From Wurfbainia villosa (taxonomy: Eukaryota; Streptophyta; Magnoliopsida; Zingiberales; Zingiberaceae): a DNA stretch of 64,000 nt. The stretch lies in NCBI GenBank assembly GCA_025175895.1, contig CM045993.1, forward strand, positions 54,688,621 to 54,752,620, read 5' to 3'. The position numbers and the translations under genes are program-made. A model generated the notes under the pieces. That model saw only the letters and a program-made list of their open reading frames with translations, made no database searches and had not been told where the DNA came from. This document shows positions 55,189 through 64,000 of the stretch, piece by piece. Numbering within the stretch: position 1 is the stretch's first letter; every line of letters starts with the position of its first letter.

Positions 55189-57029
55189 AGGGCCTTAGTG
55201 AAAGGATCTACCAGGTCATCCTCTGATGCAATCTAGGCGACAACAACTTCTACCCGCTTTACGATCTCTTGTATCAGGTGGTACTTGCGCTCTATGTGTT
55301 TACTTGCCTTATAAGCTCGTGGTTCCTTCGAGTTTGCAACTGCACCACTGTTATCATAATAAATTGTGATAGTTCTGGGAAAACCAGGAATCACATCCAA
55401 GTCCATCAAGAAGTTCCTGAGCCATACAGCTTCTTTGGCTGCCTCAGAGGCTACCACATACTCAGCTTCCACGGTAGAGTCCGCTACGCATTTTTGCTTG
55501 ACACTCCTCCGTACAATGGCTCCACCTCCCAAAGTAAACACAAAACCTAAGGTAGACTTACTGTTATCCCTATCTGATTGGAAGTCAAAATCTGTGTAAC
55601 CCATAAGGAGTAATTGATCTTCCTGGTATACCAGCATATAATCCCTAGTCTTTCTCAGGTACTTCAATATATGCTTTACCGCAGTTTAATGTCCCTGTCC
55701 TGGATTACTCTGATATCTGCTAACCATGCCTATGATAAAGTAGATATCCAGCCTCGTACATAACATAACATACATGAGGCTTCCTACTACCAAAGCATAA
55801 GGAACCACCTTCATCTCCTCTATCTCCTTTGATGTTCTAGGAAACATCTCTTTAGATAAAGGTACTCCATGTCTAAAAGATAGAAAATCTTTCTTGGAGT
55901 TCTGCATGCTAAAATGAGCCAAAATGGTGTCTATGTATGAAGCTTAAGATAAGCACAACATCCTTTTCCTGTGATCCCTTATAACCTTGATCCTAAGGAT
56001 GTGTCCCACTTCTCCCAAGTCCTTGACATTGTTGTCAATTAACAAAATGTCATCTACGTATAGTACAAGAAATACCACTACGTTTCCGTCACATCTCTTG
56101 TATACACAAGACTCATCCGGACTTTGAATAAATCCATAAGACTGGATTACTTCATCAAAGCGGATGTTCCAAGATCTAGAAGCTTGCTTCAATCCATAAA
56201 TGGACCGATTAAGCTTGCAAACAAGATGCTCTTTGCCCTTTGCAATGAATCCCTCTAGTTGCTCCATATAGATGTTTTCCTCAAGACTTCCATTAAGGAA
56301 AGCTATCTTGGCATCCATCTGCCACACCTCATAATCCATATGAGTAGGAATACAAAAGAGAATCCGAATAGACTTAAGCATGGCCACCAGCGAAAAGGTC
56401 TCCTCATAATCGATGCTCTCTTTCTGAGTATACCCTTTCGCAACAAGCCTTGCTTTGAAGGTCTCAACCTTCCCGTCTATTCCTCTCTTTCTTTTGTAGA
56501 TCCACTTGCATCCAATGGTTTTTACACCATTGGGTGGTTCTACTAGCTCCCAGACCTGATTTGAATCCATAGATTCTATCTCAGAATTCATTGCACTTTG
56601 CCAAGATACCGCATCTTTATCTTGGATTGCCTCGTCATATGTCTAGAGATCAGGTTTATGTTCGCCAGGGACCAAATCAGAAGATTCTCCCAAGAACATA
56701 AATCTATCAGGCTGTCTAACAACCCTCCCACTACGACGAGATATCACCTATGCATCCTCTGTGATACGCGGTGCAGTCACTTGTGGTATATCCTCTTATA
56801 CCGGTGGTACTGAAGTAGTGACTTCCCCTCTCAATTCCTCCAGAATAATCTTACTCATGAGCTTGTGGTTCATCACATAGTCTTCCTCTAGAAATCTGGC
56901 GTTCGTGCTAACGATCACCCCATGATCTCTAGGACTATAGAACAAACCGCCTTTCGTTCTTCTAGGATAGCCTACGAACATGCGCACTTCTGTACAAGGT
57001 TTCAACTTACCAGCATCTGCCTTCAGCAC
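55189..57029 (-). pseudogene. Copia C3 RT-RNase H, broken
   Basis: From 57029 down: integrase tail (FVGYPRRTKGG), RT (KWIYKRKRG, WQMDAKIAFLNG), palm YVDDILLIDNN, then a deletion of about 16 codons relative to C1 just after it. A stop near 55943 and a frame change near 55685 follow. RNase H shows YTDFDFQSD (serine changed to phenylalanine), EAEYVVAS and IYYDNSGAVANS. A stretch near the end (KASKHIERKYHLI) runs to the deletion junction. Confidence 0.9.
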
Positions 57030-57074
57030 ATGTGCTGGTCTCCCCCAAATCCGAATATGTCTCAGACTAGGATT

Positions 57075-58058
57075 TCACCCAGTCCACAATTCTGTGGGAG
57101 TAGAAGGAACTGATTTAGATGGTACCAAGTTCAGAATATACACTATAGTATCCAAAGCATACCCCCAGAATGAATCTGGCAACTCATAATAACTCATCAT
57201 CGATCTAACCATCTCTATAAGAGTCCTATTCCTTCGCTCCGCTACACCATTCTGCTGGGGTGTGCCAGGTGCAGACAATTGGGATTGAATCTCAGCCTCT
57301 GATAAGTAATTCCTAAACTCTCCCAAGAGGTACTCACCACCACGATCAGATCGTAGTGTCTTGATACTTTTACCTTGATGTTTCTCCACATCAATCTTGA
57401 ATTCTTTGAACCTGTCAAAGCATTCAGACTTGCGGCGCATCAAGTAAATGTATTCATATCTTGAATAATCATCTATAAAAGAGACGAAATATTCAAAACC
57501 ACCTCTAGCCTGGATAGACATAGGACCACACAAATCAGAATGAACCAATTCCAACACATCTTTGGCTCTATACCCCTTGGCCTTAAAAGGCCTCTTGGTC
57601 ATTTTACCTTCCAAACAAGATTCTCAGGTTGGGAAATCTTCCACCACTAATGAACCCAGAGGTCCATCAACTATCAATCTTTGAATTCTACTTAGGTTAA
57701 TATGACCTAACCTTAGATGCCAAAGATATGTTTGGTTCATTTTCGAAGGTTCTTTTCTCTTATTAGATTTAGAAGATGAGTTATTTACTTCTATTTGCAT
57801 CGTGGGAGCTTTTGGTTCAATGGTATATAAATTTTCTATCAATGCACCAGAACAGATAATCTCCCTATTCCTTTTTATAACAACTCTATCATTAAAAGAA
57901 ATAGAATATCCATCCAAAAACAATTTAGAAACCAAAATCAAATTCTTTCTAAATAAAGCTACATAAAGGAAATTTTTCAGAACCAAAGTTTTATTCCTAT
58001 TAAAAGATAAATAAACATCTCTCACTGCAATAGCCGCCACCTTCATAGCATCGCCCAA
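57075..58058 (-). pseudogene. Copia C3 pre-integrase and integrase
   Basis: Pre-integrase (LSFNRNKTLVL, FRKNLILVSKL) and HLRLGHIN are open to 57624. A stop near 57621-57623 falls in the CESC zinc pair, where TGC is now TGA, and the frame continues from 57614. The DDE core is complete: LVHSDLCGP, RSDRGGEYL and NGVAERRNRT. Like C1 it ends near LNLVPSKS before the tail. Confidence 0.9.
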
Positions 58059-58097
58059 GTAAATGATAATCTCCCCCTCAGTTAGTCGTCTGGTTTC

Positions 58098-59002
58098 CTA
58101 GAACCCCTGCAAAATATTGCAGACATGATCAGTGGCTCCCGTATCTACACACAGGTGCCGGTAGATAACACCGCTAAACATGTTTCAACGACTAGACCAA
58201 AAGATATACCTTTATTCTGCTTCTGATTGGGGCAGTCCTTCTTCCAATGTCCAGTCTGCTTGCAAGTGAAGCACTTGCCTTTCGACTTCTTCACTCCTCC
58301 CTGAGATCCTCCCGCCACCTTTGGTCCACCTTGTTTCTTCTTCTTCTTGCCTTTTGGCTTAGAAGTTGAAACCTTCTGAGCAACCATGGCCTGAGCCTGA
58401 GCACTCTGACGAAAAAGCCTCTCTGCCGCCTAGAGTTCTATCAGAAGCTCCGCAAACGAATACAACCTTTTATTCATGTTGTAGTTCAGGAGAAACTGCT
58501 CAAAACTCCTAGGTAGAGACTGGAGTATGATATCAACCTGGGTTTCCCCATCGATCTCAGCTTCAAGGACTTTCAGCTCATTCAAATGAGTCATCATCTT
58601 GAGAACATGATCCCTCACGGGTGTTCCCTCGATCATGGTGGTCGTCATCAAGTTCCTCATGGCTTCCTGCCTCGTAGCCCGGTTCTGGTGTCCGAAAAGT
58701 TCCTTGAGATTGGGCATCATGTCATAAGCAGTGGGCATGGCTTGATACTGATGTTGCAATACATTTGACATAGAAGCCAAAATGTAACACCGTGCCATCT
58801 CATCAGCCTTAATCCACTTTTTATAACTCTCTTTCTCCTTTTCCCCAGAATCATCCGCAGGCTTAAGATGACACTCTTCGAAGAGTATATACTTGTACTC
58901 CTCAGCAGTCAAGACAATATCTAGATTCCTCTTCCAATCAACATAATTGGGTCCAGTAAGTTTATTCTCTTTTAGTATCACAGCAAGCGGGTTGAAAGTC
59001 AT
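58098..59002 (-). pseudogene. Copia C3 gag and protease, broken
   Basis: Starts MTFNPLAVILKENKL at 59002. Gag body (DWKRNLDIVL, ELFGHQNRATRQE, LQSLPRSFEQF) is open for 190 codons and stops near 58430. The zinc knuckle CFTCKQTGHWKKDC is intact, the only intact one in this family here. One base is missing in the protease near 58155, so the VDTGATDHV site is read out of frame. TAG at 58098-58100 lies two codons beyond the position of the TAG shared by C1 and D1. Confidence 0.9.
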
Positions 59003-60034
59003 TTTTGAAAAACCTAAGAATCACATAGATCAAAACATTAGATTTCAAAAAATTATTGTTTCCTCAAATAATAAAATTTTAAAATCAACCAACACCTCAA
59101 AACATCGAGAATATCGTATGCCACGATAATGTGGACGTATACGAATTCTACATTTGTAAGAGGAGGTTTTACCCATTAATTTTATTATCCTGTCAACCTA
59201 ACTTTTTGACAAATAAAACTAATAGTTGGTTCCTCTTCGGCCCTACAAATAAAAGCAGTGATTCCGACGGGGAGGATACTCCTATTTGCATCTAAGTGTC
59301 CACCATTACTCGATACCAAGACAATTATCTCGGATTATGTGCCTTCTGATGGAGAAGTGCACACGCTTCTAAATAATTTTCTATAACCCTATGATCCGCA
59401 AAACAAACTCATCCGATGGGGAGGAAGGCACTCAGAGTCGACGCGCAAGTTTGTTTGCATCACATGTCAAATTGTAATGGTGGTCGTAGGAATTTATAAA
59501 AAAATATCCCTCTCCCACTTAGTAATTTAAAATTGAGGAATTTTCCTAGCACACGACATGCATATCAAACAAGAAGCAATAAATATGAAAAAAAAATATT
59601 TTTCAACTATTATGGCTTTTGTTCTCCAATATGCCTCCCGTCGTATCGTCAACTCGTCCGCTCCTCCCTACGTCATGTACAAGTCATCCGGAGATTCGAG
59701 CCAAGAAAAATTATTTTAATTTATATCCATCGATCCTATACTCCACGAAGAAGTGTACATGAAATCTAGATCGAAAGTAAACTAAAATAAAAGAGTGGCT
59801 AAACAATGTCATACTTAATTTCAAAAATTAAATATTAGTCTCGTCAACCCCGAGGATTCAAATAATATTACAATTACACACATCCAATCACATACACACA
59901 CATATGGCCATAATAGTTGGATCTTATGCCTGCAACCAAAAAGTTAGCCTACGCACATCCTACTATCATCCGACACATATAATATAAGATAAGTGCATAA
60001 AAGTAACCAAATCCTAAACACACAAAATCAAAAA
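59003..60034 (-). other. C3 untranslated leader
   Basis: Collinear with the C1 and D1 leaders, without coding potential. It ends at the primer site. Confidence 0.8.
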
Positions 60035-60051
60035 CCTTGGCTCTGATACCA
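60035..60051 (-). promoter_or_regulatory. C3 primer binding site
   Basis: TGGTATCAGAGCCAAGG on the minus strand, two bases from the LTR; initiator tRNA-Met type. Confidence 0.9.
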
Positions 60052-60053
60052 CT

Positions 60054-61892
60054 TGAAGGTTGAAGCTTCACTTCTCACTTCGACTTGGTCGCTTGTGCAT
60101 GGTTATCCCATCTATGTCCTCGAATTAAACAAAAATAATCCAAGATGATGACAGATTACCCAAGCAACCGATCCATCATCGTGCTATTCGATTAGAGTGG
60201 TCTCTTGAACAAACTAATTGTTCAAGAAACCTAACTTTTTTCCTCAACTAGTCGCGGAATAGATGATGTACGGATCATCGATTTTTGTGTTTATCTTCGG
60301 GGTCCAAGTAAATTAGCCACATGCAATTACATACATCATATATAGAAACAAAAGGAAACCAAAATAAGAATTATACCTCTTGTTTACCTCTTGGTATTCT
60401 ATTGTTTGTCCTATCCTCCTCTTGGACGTTGTGTGGGCAACGATCCTCCAAGAGATGAAGCCTCCTAGATCACGTATCTTCCTTTCCTTGTTTGCTCCGA
60501 ACAAAGAAAGATAATAAGCTCCCTTCTTCTCCTATCTAGTTCCGGACACAATCCCTTTGGAGAAAGATCAAGCCACCTTCTCCTCTTTGTTGTTGTCGTC
60601 GGCCACCAAGGAGAGGGAGAAGGAATATGAATTCCTGCCAACAAGAGGAGCTCTTGTTGCCACCGGCCAAAGGAGAGGAGGAGAGGGTGGCGCCGCTGAC
60701 CCTAGGAGAAGATGGTGGTGTGCTGGCCAAGAGGGTAAAACCAAGGAAAACAAACCTTAGACCCTCTTGTGCCGCCAGCCAAGGAGACAAAACCCTAACA
60801 CCACTTCTTCTCCTTACTGCCCAAGCCAAACCCTAACCCTAGCATCCAAAACCATTAGTTGCTGCCCAAGCCCTAGCCCTCCTTTTATAGAGTTAGGCTT
60901 AAGCCTCCTTTCAATCTCCACCGTCTGATCTAGAGATTTAATCTCCACCGTCGGATCTAGGGTTTCATTTTCCACCGTCGGATCTAGGCTTCATGAGGGT
61001 TTTAATAGGATACAATAGGGACCATGAGGAGGAGTTGGATCTTGGCCACCCAATGGATCCGGCCCATATAAAATCCGATCCATTAATGATAATCCATTCC
61101 ACTAGAGGGTTATCATTGATCTACCTCACCAACCCCCATAAATAAATATGGGATCCATATATTAATTGTACAAATATCTTTCCGTGTTTAAGATCTTGAA
61201 TGTCCATCAATTAATTAATTTACTGATGATTAATTAATCAACATCTAACTCCATGAGTAGTATCACTCAACCTTATCATCATGTCGGACCAAGTCTACAT
61301 GCAGGGTTTACATGATGAACCTTATGAGCTCCTGAAGGGGACATCATTATCCTAATATATAGGACACGGTTTCCTCCTATAATCAATGGTACACCATATA
61401 AATAATATCATTTCCCAACTTACCGAGCCTATCGATTTACTCTATAAATCTCGCCCATTGGTAAATCAAAGAAATAAATACTAAGTACATGTGCTCATTA
61501 TTATATCGGGTTTAAGAGCATGTACACCATAATATCCGAGGTCCGATTCAATTATGTAGTCAGCAATAAATTGAATCATCTCTAAGTCGGTCCTGCTCAA
61601 TACACACAAAGTGTACTAGTGTAATTCTATTGTCAAGGCAAACCAATACCAAATCATACTACAACCATATCAATGGTTTGTCCAAAACCATCTCGGTTGT
61701 GAGCCTCTACTTATACTCTATAAGGAACTGATAACATGATCTTCCGTGTGACACTATATACCATGTTATCTACAATGTAAGGTATCAGACAATATGTATA
61801 ACCATAAATATACAAATAATGATCATGTGATTCTTATTTCAAAAATAAGGATGTCCATACAAAAGATAGACTTTTCAGTATACATCCTAACA
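60054..61892 (-). repeat. LTR shared by C3 and C4 (1839 bp)
   Basis: On the element strand from TGTTAGGATGTATACTG to CTTCAACCTTCA. It resembles the solo LTR in its 3' end (CCTTCA) and in the repeat array before the TATA box. It contains short telomere-like AACCCTAACCCTA at 60829-60841, too short to mean a telomere. The overlapping frames at 60536-60836 are low-complexity sequence, not genes. Confidence 0.93.
60882..60891 (-). promoter_or_regulatory. TATA box of the C3/C4 LTR
   Basis: CTATAAAAGG on the minus strand, just after the GATTTAATCTC-type repeats (60911-60990). Confidence 0.68.
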
Positions 61893-61903
61893 ATCTCCCA
61901 CTT
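61893..61903 (-). promoter_or_regulatory. C4 polypurine tract
   Basis: AAGTGGGAGAT on the minus strand, adjoining the shared LTR. Confidence 0.85.
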
Positions 61904-61929
61904 ATACTAAAAGATTATACTGTCCTCAT

Positions 61930-63307
61930 ACTACCATACATCTGATTCTCATTCCCTCCACATGTCTATCAAAGCTCTCGCTAGAAGGGCCTTGGTGAAA
62001 GGATCTACTAGGTCATCCTCTGATGCAATTTAGGCGACAGCAACTTCTACCCACTTTACGATCTCTCGTATCAGGTGGTAGTTGCGCTCTATGTGTTTAC
62101 TTGCCTTATGGGCTTGTGGTTTCTTCGAGTTTGCAACTGCACCATTGTTATCACAATAAATTGTGATAGTTCTGGGCAAACCAGGAATCACATCCAAGTC
62201 CATCAAGAAGTTCCTGAGCCATACAACTTCTTTGGTTGCCTTAGAGGCTGCCACATACTCAGCTTCCATGGTAGAGTCCGCCATGCATTTCTGCTTGACA
62301 CTCTTCCATACAATGGCTCCACCTCCCAAAGTAAACACAAAACCTAAGGTAGACTTACTTTTATCCCTATCTGATTGGAAGTCGGAATCTGTGTAACTCA
62401 TAGGGAGTAATTGATCTGCCTGGTATACCAGCATATAATCTCTAGTCCTTCTAAGGTACTTCAATATATGTTTTACCGCAGCCCAATGTCCCTATCCTGG
62501 ATTACTCTGATATCTGCTAACCATGCCCACGGCAAAGTAGATATCCGACCTTGTACAAAACATAGCATACATGAGGCTTCCTACTGCCGAAGCATAAGGA
62601 ACCGCCTTCATCTCCTCTATCTCCTTTGATGTTCTAGGACACATCTCTTTAGATAAAGGTACTCCATGCCTAAAAGGTATAAAACCTTTCTTGGAGTTCT
62701 CCATGCTAAAACGAGCCAAAATGGTGTCTATGTATGAAGCTTGAGATAAGCACAACATCCTTTTCCTGCGATCCCTTATAACCTTGATCCCAATGATGTG
62801 TCCCACTTCTTCTAAGTCCTTTATATCAAACTGTTTGGACAACCATACCCTTACGTCTGATAACACCTTGACATTATTGTCAATTAACAAAATGTCATCT
62901 ATGTATAGTACAAGAAATACCACTATGTTTCCGTCACATCTCTTGTATACACAAGACTCATCCGGACTTTGAATAAATTCATAAGACTGGATTACCTCAT
63001 CAAAGCGGATGTTCCAAGATCTCGAAGCTTACTTCAATTCATAAATGGACCGATTAAACTTGCACACAAGATGCTCTTTGCCCTTTGCAATGAATCCCTC
63101 TAGTTGCTCCATATAGATGTTTTCCTCAATACTTCCATTAAGGAAAGCTGTCTTGACATCAATCTGTCACACCTTATAATCCATATGAGCAGCAATACAT
63201 AAAAGAATCCAGATAGACTTAAGCATGACCACCGGCGAAAAGGTCTCCTCATAATCGATGCTCTCTTTCTGAGTATATTCTTTCACAACAAGCCTCGCTT
63301 TGAAGGT
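61930..63307 (-). pseudogene. Copia C4 RT-RNase H, 5' truncated
   Basis: It begins at 63307 in the RT region encoding KARLVVK. RT upstream of 62923 has several stops, including one where LKQAS is expected. The palm is YIDDILLIDNN. The thumb continues to SRYQSNPG, with a stop at about 62489-62491. RNase H is open from 62464 to 62030 with YTDSDFQSD, STMEAEYVAAS and IYCDNNGAVANSKKP. It lacks gag, protease and integrase. Confidence 0.9.
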
Positions 63308-64000
63308 TGTGGAAATTTAGTTTTCCTGATTAGAAACTGTTTGTCAAAAATCAATTGGTTGTTAGAATAAAATTACACATTTTATAGGATTTATATAACT
63401 ATATATATAATTTTCTTTATAAAAAAACATTACATAGGTCGTAAATTCATAGACAATTATAGAGAACTAGAATGTTATAGTTGTAGAAGAACTGACCTTC
63501 CATTTTAATGCATAGAGAGGCGGCAACACGGTGAATTATATTACTTACTGAAGAATAAGAGGCAATGAGGTACAGAATAGAAGAAAAAGACTGCGCAGGC
63601 AACTTGCAGCTTTAATTGTACAGGAACAATGAAATTAGTTAACTGAACTAGTGGCGCACTTGCAGATCATCGTGATTTGGATCCAATATATGCTTGCTTG
63701 ATAGATGCCAATATTGTATGCAAGATTTGTGTACTCAAAAATTAAATTGTTGCTGACAAGATATAGATTTAATCAGATTATGCATACAAATGGGTGAGTA
63801 GTGAAGAACATGTCGGAGAATGAGCCGATGTTCAGCTGGTAAACTCTAGAAAATAAATGAGATTGAGTCAATGGAATGTGTTTGAGAAGAAAGGCGAGTC
63901 AGAAAAGTAGAAGATGACAATATTTTGTTCTAAAACAGAATTTAGTAGCAGGGAATAGAGTCTCCTTGGTGCAATCCACTCACAGTTATGTAAGAACAAT
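63308..64000. other. Unassigned sequence at the right edge
   Basis: The C4 match stops at TTTGAAGGT (63299-63307). What follows is AT-rich DNA without a long frame, LTR end or match to any other part of the window. It may be host intergenic or intron DNA, or another element cut by the window. I see nothing I can name. Confidence 0.6.

Larger units (their letters stand above)
55186..63307 (-). mobile_element. Copia C3/C4 tandem pair sharing one LTR
   Basis: On the minus strand, the order from the right is C4 RT-RNase H, polypurine tract, LTR (60054-61892), primer site, leader, gag, protease, integrase, RT and RNase H of C3, cut at 55186. The middle LTR is thus the 3' LTR of C4 and the 5' LTR of C3. 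C4 is cut on its right at 63307. Proteins and LTR belong to the C/D family. Confidence 0.9.

Noticed and set aside
60536..60836. Four overlapping open frames on both strands, one of them 97 aa
   Set aside because: GC-richer low-complexity part of an LTR. The frames are not kept in the solo LTR.
60829..60841. AACCCTAACCCTA and the similar sequence near 16110-16130 as telomeric DNA
   Set aside because: Only about two units each, within LTR sequence of the C/D family.
1..64000. A new defence, biosynthetic or other multigene system
   Set aside because: Every sizeable frame I could identify is retrotransposon or transposon protein, and the remainder is LTR, leader or simple repeat. I found no host gene cluster.
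63308..64000. Possible host gene exon at the right edge
   Set aside because: No convincing frame, splice pattern or familiar motif. Left as unassigned.

Overview
The window looks like nuclear DNA of a flowering plant, made almost entirely of nested, mostly decayed LTR retrotransposons. The evidence is LTRs of about 1.1-2.2 kb, initiator-tRNA-Met primer sites, Copia gag-protease-integrase-RT-RNase H order, a Ty3/Gypsy chromovirus with a chromodomain, and one CACTA transposase fragment. I cannot name the species. I see no host gene, RNA gene, CRISPR array or prokaryotic-type system.

Layout by family. Names A-G are mine. Copia A: A1 (1-4364, +, cut by the window edge) and A2 (23722-32808, -, complete). 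Copia C/D: D1 (+, in pieces 4365-4842, 14085-14967 and 16899-18876), C1 (4843-14079, -, complete), a solo LTR (14968-16898, +), and a tandem pair C4/C3 sharing one LTR (55186-63307, -). Copia E: an RT/RNase H tail and 3' LTR (18880-21681, +). SIRE/Maximus-like Copia: B1 (21682-35469, +, interrupted by A2), B2 (36225-40031, -) and F (40032-43654, +). Ty3/Gypsy chromovirus G, probably Tekay/Del: LTR-internal-LTR-internal (43655-55188, +). CACTA fragment: 35470-36224 (-). The last 690 bases hold nothing I recognise.

Nesting order. D1 is old and received A1, C1 (site duplication CACAC) and the solo LTR (ATAAA). B1 received A2 (CAAGG). The uninterrupted sequence at two of these sites survives in relatives in the same window. 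F sits in the gag of B2, and G sits in F. Two tandem arrays, G and C4/C3, were fused tail to tail at 55186-55188. D1 integrase was fused in frame to E reverse transcriptase near 18880.

No element here can be autonomous as it stands. Comparing copies shows that many stop codons are CAG/CAA to TAG/TAA, CGA to TGA or TGG to TAG changes, as expected for deamination of methylated cytosines in silenced DNA. The nearest to intact is A2, followed by C1. The notable features are structural: two shared-LTR tandem arrays, chimeric junctions, LTR module differences, and non-autonomous SIRE-like elements with odd small reading frames.
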